64,000 nt of DNA from Anthoceros angustus (lineage: Eukaryota; Streptophyta; Anthocerotopsida; Anthocerotales; Anthocerotaceae): positions 1,028,076-1,092,075 of the forward strand of contig MU008180.1 of NCBI GenBank assembly GCA_010909165.1, given 5' to 3'. Numbering within the stretch: position 1 is the stretch's first letter; every line of letters starts with the position of its first letter. Shown here piece by piece: positions 22,430 to 33,560 of the stretch. The notes beneath the pieces are model-generated. The model was not told the DNA's origin. It saw nothing but the letters and a program-made list of their open reading frames with translations, and ran no database searches. The position numbers were made by a program, and so were the translations under genes.

Positions 22430-24691
22430 CTAAAATTCTATGTCGGACTTCCTGTCCGCCGGAGCCGCACTCTCCCACAGACTAACAAACGTGGGTAAGT
22501 GCTCCACAGACACGTTCATTTCCCTCAACCGTCTGGCATATTCCTGCACATCCAGAAAGAGTTGGGCACACATTTTTTCGGTATCAGAAACATTGCTGTC
22601 ACTTGTGTCGGTCCCCACTCCTCTTTGTTGTTGTTTGGCTTTGTCTCTCAGACGTCGCAGTGACTCCTCTGTCTTCTTTGCCGTTGTGATAACCTCTTTG
22701 ACTACCTCGTCGTAACGAGCAGTGGTCTTCTCAGCTACTGAATACAGCACCTCATATCGTGTTCCGCTCTTGAGCAGCTTTGCGCTATCTCCATCCATGA
22801 ATGTCTTCAGTGGCTGAAAGAGACTGGCGACATAGGGTGAATGCCGAACAGGTGCAGGTTTGTTCGTCATTCGGTAGGTTGCTGAGATGCCCTTGAGCTG
22901 CTTCAGAGCTTCCATGCACTGCTCAGCCAGAGCATCAGTTAACACATCCGTCAGAGCTGGCACCAAGTCAGAGAGGGTTTGAGCTCCCTGGAAGATGCTC
23001 ATCCGAACGACTGTAAGCACGTCTTCCGGGCTTGAACTGAGGAGCTCTAAGATGTGGTCCACGTAGGGGCCCTTTATCAACCTAACCAAACCTTCCACGT
23101 CGTTTCTCACTAAAACGAAATCATCAGGAGCTGCTCCTGAGGCCCATTGTCCTCCTGTCGTATCACCTGCTGCAGAGTTCCTTGTAGCAAGGCCGTTGGA
23201 CAGCCAAGTTGAGTATCTAGAAATAAGCTGCAAAGCCACACGGAGAAATTTGTCCGCTAACGATGGCATATAGACATCGTTGTGCAAGCATCTTTGTAAC
23301 GACTCCCACAGAGCTATGGATGGCTGAAGTCTCAAAGAAACGTCTCCATATTGGTACGGTGCTTGGCCCCCAAATAGAGCAGCCGCAGACGTTGAGGTGA
23401 GGGCCTTCTCCAGAGTGCCTGCAATCTCCTGGAGCCTGAGAGTGAAATACACATTCACATTCCACTGCTTCATGAAGTCCTTATACGCATCCTTTGAGCG
23501 GAATTCTGCCACTGCTTCTTGTGAGGAATACTGCCCTTCCAGGAAATCTAAAAACTTCAAGGTGGATCTGTAGTTCTTGAGAAACTCAACAGGCTTTCCA
23601 GGAGAAAATGCCCCAGGCCTCCCTTTCTGGATTGCAGAGTGAACCTCCCTCAGAATAGAGTTGCTGAGGAAGTCAAACATGTGTAGACCAGAATTCGCCA
23701 CAGCTGCAAGATCCAACAGAAACTTGCAATCTGTCTCGATAACGTCCTTCAACTCCTCAAACCCCTCTTCTAAAAGGTCACCAGCGCCTCCAACAACATT
23801 CTTCAACGGATCAGGGGAGATGATCTTCTGAACGGCAGGTGCAACAACAGCTGACCGGTATGCAGCTTCGGCACCTGAAGTGTTGTCAAGTGCAGCATAT
23901 GCACGAAGGCAGTGATACACTATGTCCCTGTCAAGTCTCTCCAAGCCCCCCACGAAGCATCTTCGCAAACTTGCCTCAAGAGAAACATCCGCAGCATGGA
24001 TCCGCTTTTCCATATTCTGTATGAAAGGCAGATCCTGCGCACGAGCCACATAGAACTTCAACCTGTTCATCTCACTGGCAATCCGCTCCAAGAGGCGGCT
24101 CCGATCACTGAAACCTAACTCCCCAGCCACCTCGTTCCCATTGCTCATCACCTCACTGTCCGACACATGAGGTCCATCCTCAGGCGTGTTCTGCAGCTCC
24201 AGCAAAAGCTTCTCCACCTTGGACACCACGTGCGAAGTATCTAACAGCAGCTCCAAAATTTCCCTCGATGAGGAAGCCTCTGCGCGCCGTTTGAGCCCAT
24301 CCTGGAGGGCCGCAAGAGACTCATCCACTTTCTCCCTCACGGCCAGCAGCTTCACTTTCAACTCATTGAAAGGCATGCGCATCCGGAGAACCGCGCCATC
24401 AACATCCACCAGCTTCGTGCTCAAGTTCACGAAATCGGCATAATCCCGGTTGATGAGCTCCACAAGCTCGTTCTTCAGCACTGCCAGATGGCTCTTCAGT
24501 TCCGATCTCAGCGTGTCGAAGGGAACGTACCTCCGCAGCCCTGCAATGTAGGCTTCGCTGTCGAACGTGGGCGCCGAGAATGCCTCTTTCTTGAACCACA
24601 GCGGCTGCGAGTCGCCATCGTCTCCGAAGAAGGCTGCCACAGACCTCGGACCCGAGGAAATCGGCAAAGATGAGAACTCGGTGGGCGCCAT
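22430..24691 (-). CDS. COG2: Conserved oligomeric Golgi complex subunit 2
   Basis: Subunit of lobe A of the COG tether, which holds retrograde vesicles at the Golgi. The uninterrupted minus-strand frame gives 753 aa, close to the usual plant length. It begins MAPTEFSSLP at 24691. The N-terminal family signature is clear: LWFKKEAFSAPTFDSEAYI, then LRRYVPFDTLRSEL, then ELINRDYADFVNLSTKLVDV. A heptad-rich region follows (about residues 60-160), as in other CATCHR tethers. The C-terminal part runs to LREMNVSVEHLPTFVSLWES. No intron interrupts the coding region. The gene shares a 1.37-kb upstream interval with NOP10 in divergent orientation. Confidence 0.94.
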   Translation of the reverse strand: MAPTEFSSLPISSGPRSVAAFFGDDGDSQPLWFKKEAFSAPTFDSEAYIAGLRRYVPFDTLRSELKSHLAVLKNELVELINRDYADFVNLSTKLVDVDGAVLRMRMPFNELKVKLLAVREKVDESLAALQDGLKRRAEASSSREILELLLDTSHVVSKVEKLLLELQNTPEDGPHVSDSEVMSNGNEVAGELGFSDRSRLLERIASEMNRLKFYVARAQDLPFIQNMEKRIHAADVSLEASLRRCFVGGLERLDRDIVYHCLRAYAALDNTSGAEAAYRSAVVAPAVQKIISPDPLKNVVGGAGDLLEEGFEELKDVIETDCKFLLDLAAVANSGLHMFDFLSNSILREVHSAIQKGRPGAFSPGKPVEFLKNYRSTLKFLDFLEGQYSSQEAVAEFRSKDAYKDFMKQWNVNVYFTLRLQEIAGTLEKALTSTSAAALFGGQAPYQYGDVSLRLQPSIALWESLQRCLHNDVYMPSLADKFLRVALQLISRYSTWLSNGLATRNSAAGDTTGGQWASGAAPDDFVLVRNDVEGLVRLIKGPYVDHILELLSSSPEDVLTVVRMSIFQGAQTLSDLVPALTDVLTDALAEQCMEALKQLKGISATYRMTNKPAPVRHSPYVASLFQPLKTFMDGDSAKLLKSGTRYEVLYSVAEKTTARYDEVVKEVITTAKKTEESLRRLRDKAKQQQRGVGTDTSDSNVSDTEKMCAQLFLDVQEYARRLREMNVSVEHLPTFVSLWESAAPADRKSDIEF

Positions 24692-25777
24692 GGCGATCTG
24701 CCAAGCCCTGCCCTTTCGCTGTCACTATCTGCGAGAACCCAAAGCAGGCACCATCAGGGCGCTGCAGCCAACGGAGACACACGACATCAGCAAGGAGGAA
24801 AGCAAGATCTGAGAAACTGTGTAGCTCCACTTCTAACTTGGACCGATCTGATGCCGTTAAGTGTGTGCTCGGATTTCAGAAAATAAGTTCCTAGTAGAAA
24901 ATAAGTTTCTTTAGACATGTCAAGCCTTGCTTATTGGCCATTTTCTGTTATCTATTATTTTTAATATAATTAATTTTAGAAAAATCCGATCGCCCTTGCT
25001 CTTGCCTCCACAGCTAAGAGCATACTTAGATCCACATGCTTTTGGAAAATATGAAACCCACCTCGGCTGTCCACCACTAATGCCCACCATGAGGATCATC
25101 TTCATGTGGTTTACAACTTGAAGTATTCATTTCGTTGAGCACACATTACGGAAAAGCTAGAAGCACAGCTACCACGCTGCCGAAAATGGGCCAAGTCCGA
25201 TGCTCCCAAGCCGATCGAAACATTTTTAGAAGTGAAAAATCAGGTAATTAAAGGTCACAAAAAATATTTCCCTTAGAGACACACAACCGCATATGATAAA
25301 ACAGGCCTGCCAGCTGCTTGTGCTCTACATTTGGTTCATATACTGGTTTGCACGTTTCATAAAAACTTGGCCACCGCATATTCCACTTGACCCTGGTCAC
25401 GGTCACTGGCCCAGGCATTGCCTGCAGGCGATGGCTCAGGGTGAAAACCCGAGGAGATGAGGGGATGCTTCAGGGTGAAAAAATGACGGGATGTGAGGGG
25501 AGCGAGGATGCCCGTCTCACCATGGTTTTGCTAAACACAAGGCCGAACTAGTATGGTTGTGCCGTTCCAGGGCAGTCGATTCATGATATTCTTTTTTCTG
25601 ATGTAAAAAATAGACCACGGCCGAAAGTCCCTCATCATACTTTGCTCAGATTTCCCTGAGCTTGAAACGAACTGCAAAACAATCAAGGAGCAGAAACGAA
25701 GGACTCAATCTGAGTCCAGTCGGTTCGCCTTCTGAGTTTAGAGATAGTCTCAAGAGGTAACTTCCTGACGGAACGTT

Positions 25778-25787
25778 TTAGGGTTTT
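25778..25787 (-). promoter_or_regulatory. Telobox-like motif upstream of NOP10
   Basis: The plus strand reads TTAGGGTTTT, which is AAAACCCTAA on the minus strand. Teloboxes (AAACCCTAA) are enriched near the starts of plant ribosome-biogenesis genes, which fits NOP10. The match is seen; the function is inferred. Confidence 0.5.
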
Positions 25788-26042
25788 GATAGACCCTTGG
25801 AGGAAGAAGAAGGAACTCTCTTCAGTTTGCAGTCTGCCTGAACTTCTGCTAACACGCCGCCTGTCGTTGCGGAAAAGAAGAGACCAAATTGCTACTTGAA
25901 CAGAGAAGAGAAGCCCTAGACGGAGGCTGCGTGTAGGGCCTTCGGTCTCTTCGTGTCGTCCTGCTGAGGATTGCTTTACTGTTGCTGTCCGGGCTCTGCC
26001 CTGCCCTGCTCTGCTCTGCTCTGCATCTCCTCCTTTCTGCTC

Positions 26043-26056
26043 AACCCTAAACCCTT
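26043..26056 (+). promoter_or_regulatory. Telobox-like motif just before the NOP10 start codon
   Basis: AACCCTAAACCCTT ends 10 nt before the NOP10 ATG, so it is in the 5' UTR or at the transcription start. It carries the AAACCCT/CCCTAA core of plant teloboxes. Confidence 0.5.
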
Positions 26057-26066
26057 TGCTCCCACC

Positions 26067-26464
26067 ATGTATCTCATGTTCTATATCAACGACAACGGTG
26101 AGAAGGTTTACACACTGAAGGTAAGTCTCACAGGATTGCACTTGGAGTTCCGAGCACCCGCTTTGTAAATTGTGCTCAATTCCTCTCGTGCTGTATTGCA
26201 GAAGGAAGACCCAGCTGGGACCCCAAGTCAATCGGCACATCCTGGTATGGAATGTCCTTGTTCTGTTGGTTTTGCATGGCTTATGGGACTCTGTTGCAAT
26301 CATGGATTTGGCGGGAATTACCGGCTGCTAATGGGTTGCTTGCACTTTGTTGCTGGGTGGCTGCAGCGCGGTTCTCCCCTGATGATAAGTTCTCCAAGCA
26401 GCGCATCACCTTGAAGAAGAGGTTTGGACTGCTGCCAACTCAGGCGCCTCCGAAGGAATATTAG
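26067..26464 (+). CDS. NOP10: H/ACA ribonucleoprotein complex subunit 3 (NOP10)
   Basis: Small core protein of H/ACA snoRNPs, which guide rRNA pseudouridylation with dyskerin/CBF5, NHP2 and GAR1 in the nucleolus. Three exons join in phase: 26067-26120, 26202-26244 and 26367-26464, giving 64 aa, the usual eukaryotic length. The protein reads [18 protein letters not shown], then [14 protein letters not shown], then [20 protein letters not shown] and a tail ending PPKEY. The family core ([14 protein letters not shown]...R.TLKKRFG) is complete across both splice sites. Teloboxes upstream fit co-regulation with other ribosome-biogenesis genes. Confidence 0.96.
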
Positions 26465-27578
26465 CACGTGGGAACAATGTCTGGACCGATATGTGAGAAG
26501 CGGAAGGTTGTGGCGGATGGAGTCTGGTTTGCTGAACGGAGTTAGTTTCTTAACGAGAGAGTCGAGTGATGATGGAGGGGTTCGGTGGTGTCCAAGTGCG
26601 TGTCTCTCTCTTGAGAACCGAGATCACAGTCAAAAGCGACTTGGCATGGAATGTCGGAAGGTCCTTGAAGAGGGGCAGGCGCATTCTGGAGCTCACGCTA
26701 GCTATTCAGAAGCGGTTCGGCTTTCCAGTCGACGCTACGGAGAAGGTGTCCAAATGTGTTCTGCCTGCCACTAACCAAGGTGCCGGACGGACTTCAAAAG
26801 CCCCAAGGGCGTTTTTGGAAGGTTTATCATGTACAGTAGGGATATGAAGTATGTATTAAGTTCAAAAGGGCTTCCAGGGTTTCTTGGTCTTTTATCTGGC
26901 AATTTCGTGAAAGAGAACATCGACACTGCCGTTGTCCATGTGTGAGCTTCGTCCCGGAGTGCGGGGAATTGTGAGGCTTAAGTTGCGGCTGGAGATCAGG
27001 GGCGAGACAGGTCTAATGATCTCCGTGTAGGTGGTGTTGCCATATTCTAGCCTCAAGGATTGGAAGAGGCCGTGTCAGCCACGCGTTCGCATGCAAAGAA
27101 GGGAGGTTCAGACTGCTTTCGCTATTTTCTCCGTGCAAAGCAAACTGTTCCATGGTGCTCGGGAAGTGAATCACATGCAACTACTTCGCATCCAGAGTGA
27201 TTCAAACGGTTAGAAAAGTCCGCGTAGTCTATGCTACTGAAACCGTGATGGGGGGGAATCACAGCGGGTTCTGGCAGTTCACTAAACCCTGTGGGCTGAA
27301 GGGATTGGCAACTTGGAACTGAACTCGAAGATGGACCCTGTAAACAACGTACAGGAAAAACTGAACAGCGAACTTCTCCTTAGAGCGCAAAGCTGGACCA
27401 TGTGGCTTACAGCAAACACACAACGTTGGACTCACCCCCATGAAAGTTGTCAGCAGTCGAAGCAAATCGTGGGATAGCGATCTATACAAATTAATCGTGA
27501 ATCAATGGTATACACAACAAATTTGTCTAACACAACTAGTCAAGGATTGAAGGCAACTGTAGGCCTGGCCGATAAAAT
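26465..27578. other. 3' flanks of two convergent genes, no gene seen
   Basis: An open frame at about 26566-26847 has no recognisable family and lies in the likely 3' UTR of NOP10. The rest carries only short open stretches. Confidence 0.4.
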
Positions 27579-30450
27579 CTAGCCATATGTGGGGGGAGGA
27601 GCAGCAGCAGGAGGGGCCATTCTTCTCTTCTTGGCGACGATGAATCCTGCTCCGATTAGGCAAGCAGCACCGATAATGACACCAATACTGATTCCTGCCT
27701 TGGCACCGGGTGACAAGCCATCTTTGCCTCCACCCCCTGAAGAAGGCTGAGGAGCTGGTGATCGCCCATGGCCGGAAGGAGGAACTGCCACGTTCGGGCC
27801 TGCGGCGAGAGGAGCGCCTAGTGAGGGAGCCGGACCATTGTGAGTCAGTGGCGAAGGGCCGGGACCATAGCCTGGTGAAGGAGTCGGGCCATAGACAGAG
27901 CTTGGTGAAGGGCCGGGGCTGTAACCTGGGGGAGACGTCGGACCGGAGACATAGCTTGGTGATGGGCCGTAGCTGGAAGGAGGTGCCCCATAAGGTGAGC
28001 CATAAGGTGAGCCATAAGGTGAGCCATAAGGTGAGCCATAAGGTGAGCCTGGTGATGGTGGTGAGCCGTAAGGCGCGCCTGGTGATGGTGGTGAGCCATA
28101 AGGTGAGCCTGGTGACGGTGGTGAGCCGTAAGGCACGCCTGGTGATGGTGGTGAGGCATATGGAGATGATCCTGGTGGGGAAGCGTAAGGGGAACCAGGA
28201 GGTGAGGCATGGGGTGGTGAGCCCTGGGGGGTTCCGAAAGGCGGTGAGCCCCGGGGAGTACCGTAAGGTGGTGAGCCCGGAGGAGAAGCCAGAGGCGGTG
28301 CACCTGGAGGAGAAGAGGAAGGTGTACCGGGCGGTGAGGCATTGGGTGGTGAGCCTGGGGGGGATGCATTGGGTGGTGAGCCTGGTGGGGAAGTGGATGG
28401 TGCACCAGGTGGTGAGGCATTCGGTGGTGAGCCTGGAGGAGAGCTGTAGGGTGGTGAGCCTGGTGGGGAAGAATTGGGTGGTGAGCCTGGAGGAGAGCTG
28501 GTGGGTGGTGAGCCTGGTGGGGAAGCATTGGGTGGTGAGCCTGGAGGAGAGCTGGTGGGTGGTGAGCCTGGTGGGGAAGTGGATGGTGTACCAGGCGGTG
28601 AGGCATTGGGTGGTGAGCCTGGAGGAGAGCTGGTGGGTGGTGAGCCTGGAGGAGAGCTGGTGGGTGGTGAGCCTGGTGGGGAAGTGGATGGTGTACCAGG
28701 CGGTGAGGCATTCGGTGGTGAGCCTGGAGGAGAGCTCGTGGGTGGTGAGCCTGGTGGGGAAGTGGATGGTGTACCAGGCGGTGAGGCATTCGGTGGTGAG
28801 CCTGGTGGGGAAGTGGATGGTGTACCAGGCGGTGAGGCATTCGGTGGTGAGCCTGGTGGGGAAGTGGATGGTGTACCAGGCGGTGAGGCATTCGGTGGTG
28901 AGCCTGGTGGGGAAGTGGATGGTGTACCAGGCGGTGAGGCAGTCGGTGGTGAGCCTGGAGGAGAGCTGGAGGGTGGTGTGCTAGGCTGCGAGCCTGGAGG
29001 AGAGCTGGACGGTGGTTTGGTAGGCGGTGAGCCTGGAGGAGTGCTGGAGGGTGGTGTGGCAGGTGGTGCACCTGGAGGAGAGCTGGAAGGTGGCGAACCT
29101 GGAGGAGAGCTAGAAGGTGGTGAGCCTGGAGGAGAGCTGGTGGGAGGTGTTTCTACGGGTGGGGTCAGGGGGGGAGGCTTGGGAGACTTAGGCGGGGATG
29201 GAGATTTCGGAGGGGAGGTTGGAGGCTTAGGAGACTTAGGCGGGGACGGAGACTTAGGTGGGGACGGAGACTTAGGCGGGGAGCTGGGGGGCTTAGGAGA
29301 TTTAGGAGGGGATGGAGACTTAGGAGGGGATGGAGACTTAGGCGGGGACGGAGACTTAGGTGGGGACGGAGACTTAGGCGGGGACGGAGACTTAGGTGGG
29401 GACGGAGACTTAGGCGGGGAGCTGGGGGGCTTAGGAGATTTAGGAGGGGATGGAGACTTAGGAGGGGATGGAGACTTAGGCGGGGACGGAGACTTAGGTG
29501 GGGACGGAGACTTAGGCGGGGAGCTTGGGGGCTTAGGAGATTTAGGAGGGGATGGAGACTTAGGAGGGGATGGAGATTTGGGCGGGGACGGAGACTTGGG
29601 CGGCGAGCTTGGGGGCTTGGGAGAGTGAGGAGGCTTGGGAGATTTGGGGGGTTTGGGCGAGTGAGGAGGCTTGGGAGATTTGGGGGTTTGGGAGTGAGGA
29701 GGCTTGGGAGATTTGGGGGCTTGGGAGGAGGAGGCTTGGGAGATTTGGGGGCTTGGGAGAGTGGGAGGAGGAGGCTTGGGGGCTTGGGAGAGTGAGGAGG
29801 CTTAGGAGATTTGGGGGCTTGGGAGGTGAGGAGGCTTGGGAGATTTGGGGGCTTGGGTGAGTGAGGCTTGGGGATTTGGGGGCTTGGTGGTGAGGAGGCT
29901 TGGGCGATTTTGGGGGCTTGGGAGAGTGAGGAGGCTTGGGAGACTTGGGGGGCTTGGGAGAGTGAGGAGGTTTGGGAGATTTGGGGGGCTTGGGAGAGTG
30001 AGGAGGCTGGGGAGATTTGGGGGGTTTGGGAGAGTGAGGAGGCTTGGGAGACTTGGGAGGCTTAGGGGAGTGAGGAGGCTTGGGAGACTTGGGGGGCTTA
30101 GGGGAGTGAGGAGGCTCGGGAGAGTGGGGTGGCTTGGGAGAGTGAGGAGGCTTTGGAGACTTGGGAGGTTTATGAGAAGGAGGAGGTTTGGGCTTGTGGC
30201 CCTTGGGAGGGGGCTCATGATGCCCGGGGGAGGGAGGAGTCGGATGCTTGGTGTGGTGGCCACGCCGAGGTTTCCCGGTGTCATGATGCGGCCGGTGTCT
30301 GCGGGACGGTGGTGCAGGGTCCTCCTCCTTCAGCTCCTTCCGACTCCCACTGTGAACTGAGTGCACCCCAGCCTGCGCAGACAGCACTGACAGAAACAGG
30401 AGGCACACCACCCATGCCACTCTCGCAATCTGGACGTATCGGGTCCCCAT
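27579..30450 (-). CDS. Membrane-anchored hydroxyproline-rich (extensin-like) glycoprotein
   Basis: Read on the minus strand. The chain starts at 30450 with a signal peptide (VVCLLFLSVLSAQAG) and then a His/Lys/Arg-rich linker. It next passes through four Pro-rich blocks: PPKSPKPPHSPK repeats (about 30190-29640), SPPKSP repeats (about 29640-29160), SPPGSPPN/SPPGTPSTSPPG repeats (about 29150-28190), and PYGSPPSPGSPYGSP repeats (about 28190-27960). The tail is a Gly-rich linker, one transmembrane helix (ISIGVIIGAACLIGAGFIV), and a short basic cytoplasmic end (AKKRRM...PPPTYG). SP and SPP motifs are hydroxylation and glycosylation sites in plant HRGPs. The layout resembles the ectodomain of PERK receptor kinases, but no kinase follows. 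Between about 29680 and 29905 several G-run length changes shift the frame before it settles in a different phase. The flanks are intact, so these may be assembly errors or real lesions. Confidence 0.72.
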
Positions 30451-31994
30451 GGTTCCTGCGTAATAAGCGGCTCCACGAGTTCCAGTATTCTTCGATCACA
30501 CTCAATCCGCACACCTTCCAGTCGCAGGCTAGAAGCTACCTGCAACACTAACACCCCACCCCACCACAACACAATTCTTCCTGTCAGCGACCACCAACTT
30601 CAATGCTCGAAAGCGCAACACAAATTCCAAGCCCGACTCGGCCTGGAGGAGCTGGGCGGCGAGGCCAAGGATCCATGCCGACCGTACCGTGTGGTATCTT
30701 TTGCAGCCATCGCTGTAGGGCCGGGCAGTAGATGTCTTAGCACTCTCTTCGTCCAAACCAAGTCATCTGGAAACCTGCAGGTCGCAGCCGTCGCCCACAA
30801 AATGCTGCAAGATGTAAGCGACTCCAAGCTAGCATATGGGTACTTCAGCTGCGCTCAAACTGCGTCTGCGAAAACGGAGCATGCACCTGCCAGACTTCAC
30901 ACTCGCTCGGCAATGGAGCAACGCAGCCCGACCGATCCGAGCCCGGGTCCAGGCGAACTCAAGTCCTGGAGCCGGGAGCTCGCTACTGCAATGGCGGAGG
31001 GAGGCTGCAGCAGCGGGAATGATAAAGGGCAGTCCGGGACGACAGGCGATATGGGGTGCGATCGTTTGATCACGGTGCGTCCCGGAGCTGGAATATTATA
31101 CTGGGGGCGTGGCAGCAGTGGTGCAGCAGCGAGGGGGGAGGCGGGGGCCGGGACCGGGTCCACCAGGAGGTGACAGCGCTGCGGCCCTGCGCTTTTGCGC
31201 AAATTTCATCTCCCAGGCCGAGGTGGGAGGACGTTGCTGGGTCAGGAGACGATTATCATGCACCTTTACCTTTGCAAAAGATTGACCACTCTCATCACTC
31301 TTCCGATCTCACCAACTTCCTACATCCCTGCCGACGCAGCGTGATGGCGTGATGCAGCGCACCGGGTCCCAGCTAATCATTCCCGTTTCCAGCCTTGTCG
31401 GCCCGCCTGGCAAGCGCTGTTCCGACGGCGAAACGTGGCGAGTCGTGCAGTGTGGTGACCAACCCCGCCAGGTTTGGTGCGCACGCGCCCCTACTGCCTA
31501 CTCACAACTCCGCCATCCGCTCTCCAAACACATATCCCTTCACGTTCCGATCGGATTGCGCTGATTCGCGTTTTCCAATCCGCTCCGCCCGCTGCTTTCC
31601 GGGCTGCCATGTCCGCGTTTGGAGTTGCCGACACAACTTGCACTGTACGAGGTATCGTTTCACGATTCGCTTCCGCTTCGCACGTGTGTCGTGCAAGGCA
31701 CCCGAGGAAAATAGCTCCTCCTTTTCCCGAGTGGGCAAAATAATAGCCTCAAGCCGCGGCTGATGCGTAAGCTGGACGCCCCGCCGGCTCGCGATTGTGA
31801 ATCTGTGATGGAAATCATTTCCTGTTTGAAGCTCCGCGTCCTCGGAGACCCGGAGACGTGTGTACGTTCTGGAGCGCGCAATAATATCTTCCACAAGGAA
31901 GAATGGAGGAGAGCAGCAGGGCCCTGGAGACGGGGGATAGGATACGTCACCGTAACACCATTTCTGCAATTCTGCACGAGGCCGCCAGGCTAGC
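30451..31994. other. Upstream of the HRGP gene; no supported gene
   Basis: Several GC-rich open stretches occur on both strands (for example about 30691-31173 and 31502-31969), but none shows a family motif or a coherent splice pattern. The proximal part is presumably the HRGP promoter and leader. Confidence 0.4.
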
Positions 31995-32072
31995 TATGTA
32001 TGTATGTATGTATGTATGTGTATGTATGTATGTATGTATGTATGTATGTATGTATGTATGTATGTATGTACA
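31995..32072. repeat. (TATG)n microsatellite
   Basis: About 19 tandem copies of a four-base unit (TATG/TGTA) with one interruption (tgtgtatg near 32019). Confidence 0.95.
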
Positions 32073-33259
32073 TATGGTGCCGGCTCAGGACTTCCCTTCC
32101 GGACTGCGACCAAAGCATCGCAAAGCACCGACATCGCCATCGCCAGCTTCGTGTGCGTTCCTGCACGCCTCCTCACAGGCTTTCGCAGTCCAGACCCATA
32201 TGCAACTACTGCCACTATCGTTTTGCCCATAATGGATGATGGTCTTTGGTGGGTTTGAGGTAGGACAAGTGTCTCGGTCGCAGGAGCCACCTGCAGGCAT
32301 CTATGTTGATGACGTCAACACCGTCACTTCGAATCCGGATCAGTCAGGCTGAGGAAATCCCAACTGCATGCCCTCAGGCTTAAGCTTGGACTTTGTCCAC
32401 CGTCGCAACTGCTTGCTCAAGTCTTAAAGTAGGGGCTGAAGAGCAACTGCTTGCTTGCTGATAGAATGTAGATTTGACGACATCTGGCTTCAACGGCAAC
32501 AAGGAGAGAAGGAGACTGGACTGAGAGATGATGCATCGGACGGGACAACTAATTAAATAGTCGTAGTGACCAGCTCTCGTTGTGGGATCGCTGTTGATCT
32601 CACCGGTATTCACAGGTTTCAGCCTCTCAGGATTTGGCGTGGGGAGGGATGCGGAATGGGGAACATGGATGTGGCTTCAGGGTCGGCGCTGCGGATGCGT
32701 TGTGAGGTGGTGTGTAGTGTCCGGAGGTGAGGGGGGTGCGGGTCCCGCACAGCGCGGGGCCCGGGGCGATGGTGTGTAGGTGTTTGGCGTTCCTCGGGAT
32801 TAGGGTTTCCGTGGGGCCCTGTGCGGCGCTTGCTTGCCGGGGTCTGTTGCCCCGGCGGTTTTCTCTCTGTTTTTCAAAATAACGTCCCAGTCTATTAACT
32901 CGGCTACTGCATCTATTCAGTCCCTTGAAGCTTCTTGTGCTAACAGGGATCAGTTAATGAAGTCTGCCCTTGAAGACTGGTGCCCAGGGTTTAAAGAAGG
33001 CTTTCACGGTTTCGCATCTGGGAATTACACATTTTGTTCGGTCAGAGTTAAAGCTCAAGTCTCGGCGGTTTGGGAAAGCTTTTTGCAAAGTTATTGAGTC
33101 TAAACAGTGTCGATCGCGCAGGCTTATGAATGATCGCGCAGGCTTATGAATGATCAATTGCAGGGATATCTGAAACTACGAAGATATGTGAATGATTTAT
33201 CCGTGAATGATTTATCCTTTGGTTTTGCCAACCGGGTGACTAATCTCTCTCTGCAATTT
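32073..33259. other. No supported gene
   Basis: A GC-rich patch at about 32630-32860 carries a TTAGGGTTT motif near 32801. It is followed by an open frame (32834-33097) with no recognisable family. A 20-bp unit with gcgcaggcttatgaatgatc is doubled at about 33115-33155. Confidence 0.3.
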
Positions 33260-33560
33260 TGAGAGCAAGTGTTGAAGAAAATTGCTTTCACCTGGAAAGT
33301 TGAGGAAAAGGTGGACAGGTGGCCTTTTTTTGTGGTGATCAGTTGGTTATTTTGGAGCCTCATCCTCGAACTATTTGTGACATTGTTGGTTGATTATTTC
33401 AATTGCCTTCTTGTTTGCATCACACACGGTTACCGTCCCTCTAGTTCAGATATATGTGTACTCAGTTTTTCACCTCTTTTTATGCTGTATTATCTCCGTC
33501 CCATGATGGTGCATCCATCCTTAGTGGACATAAATAAAATTGTTGTTGTTGTTGTTGTCA
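33260..33560 (+). mobile_element. Probable 3' tail of a non-LTR (RTE-like) retrotransposon
   Basis: The segment ends ...ggacataaataaaa followed by five or so copies of TTG (about 33540-33558). A short simple-repeat tail of this kind is typical of plant RTE-type LINE ends. No reverse transcriptase or endonuclease coding sequence remains, so this would be a 5'-truncated copy. Confidence 0.4.

Larger units (their letters stand above)
24692..26066. promoter_or_regulatory. Shared upstream region of COG2 (-) and NOP10 (+)
   Basis: No gene is seen. The middle part (about 24900-25400) is AT-rich. Near the NOP10 side there are telobox-type motifs, listed separately. A short near-repeat (cagggtgaaaa with gaggggat / tgaggggagcga) lies at about 25437-25505. 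Confidence 0.4.

Noticed and set aside
27579-27700. PERK-type receptor kinase
   Set aside because: The frame ends 18 residues after the transmembrane helix, and no kinase motif occurs downstream on that strand.
27710-29628. Very long plus-strand open frames rich in Gly/Glu/Val or Gly/Asp, and a His/Leu-rich minus-strand frame
   Set aside because: They are mirror or off-frame readings of the Pro-rich repeats. Only the minus-strand frame with a signal peptide and transmembrane helix makes a sensible protein.
31995-32260. Open frames starting MYVCMYVC
   Set aside because: They are translations of the TATG microsatellite.
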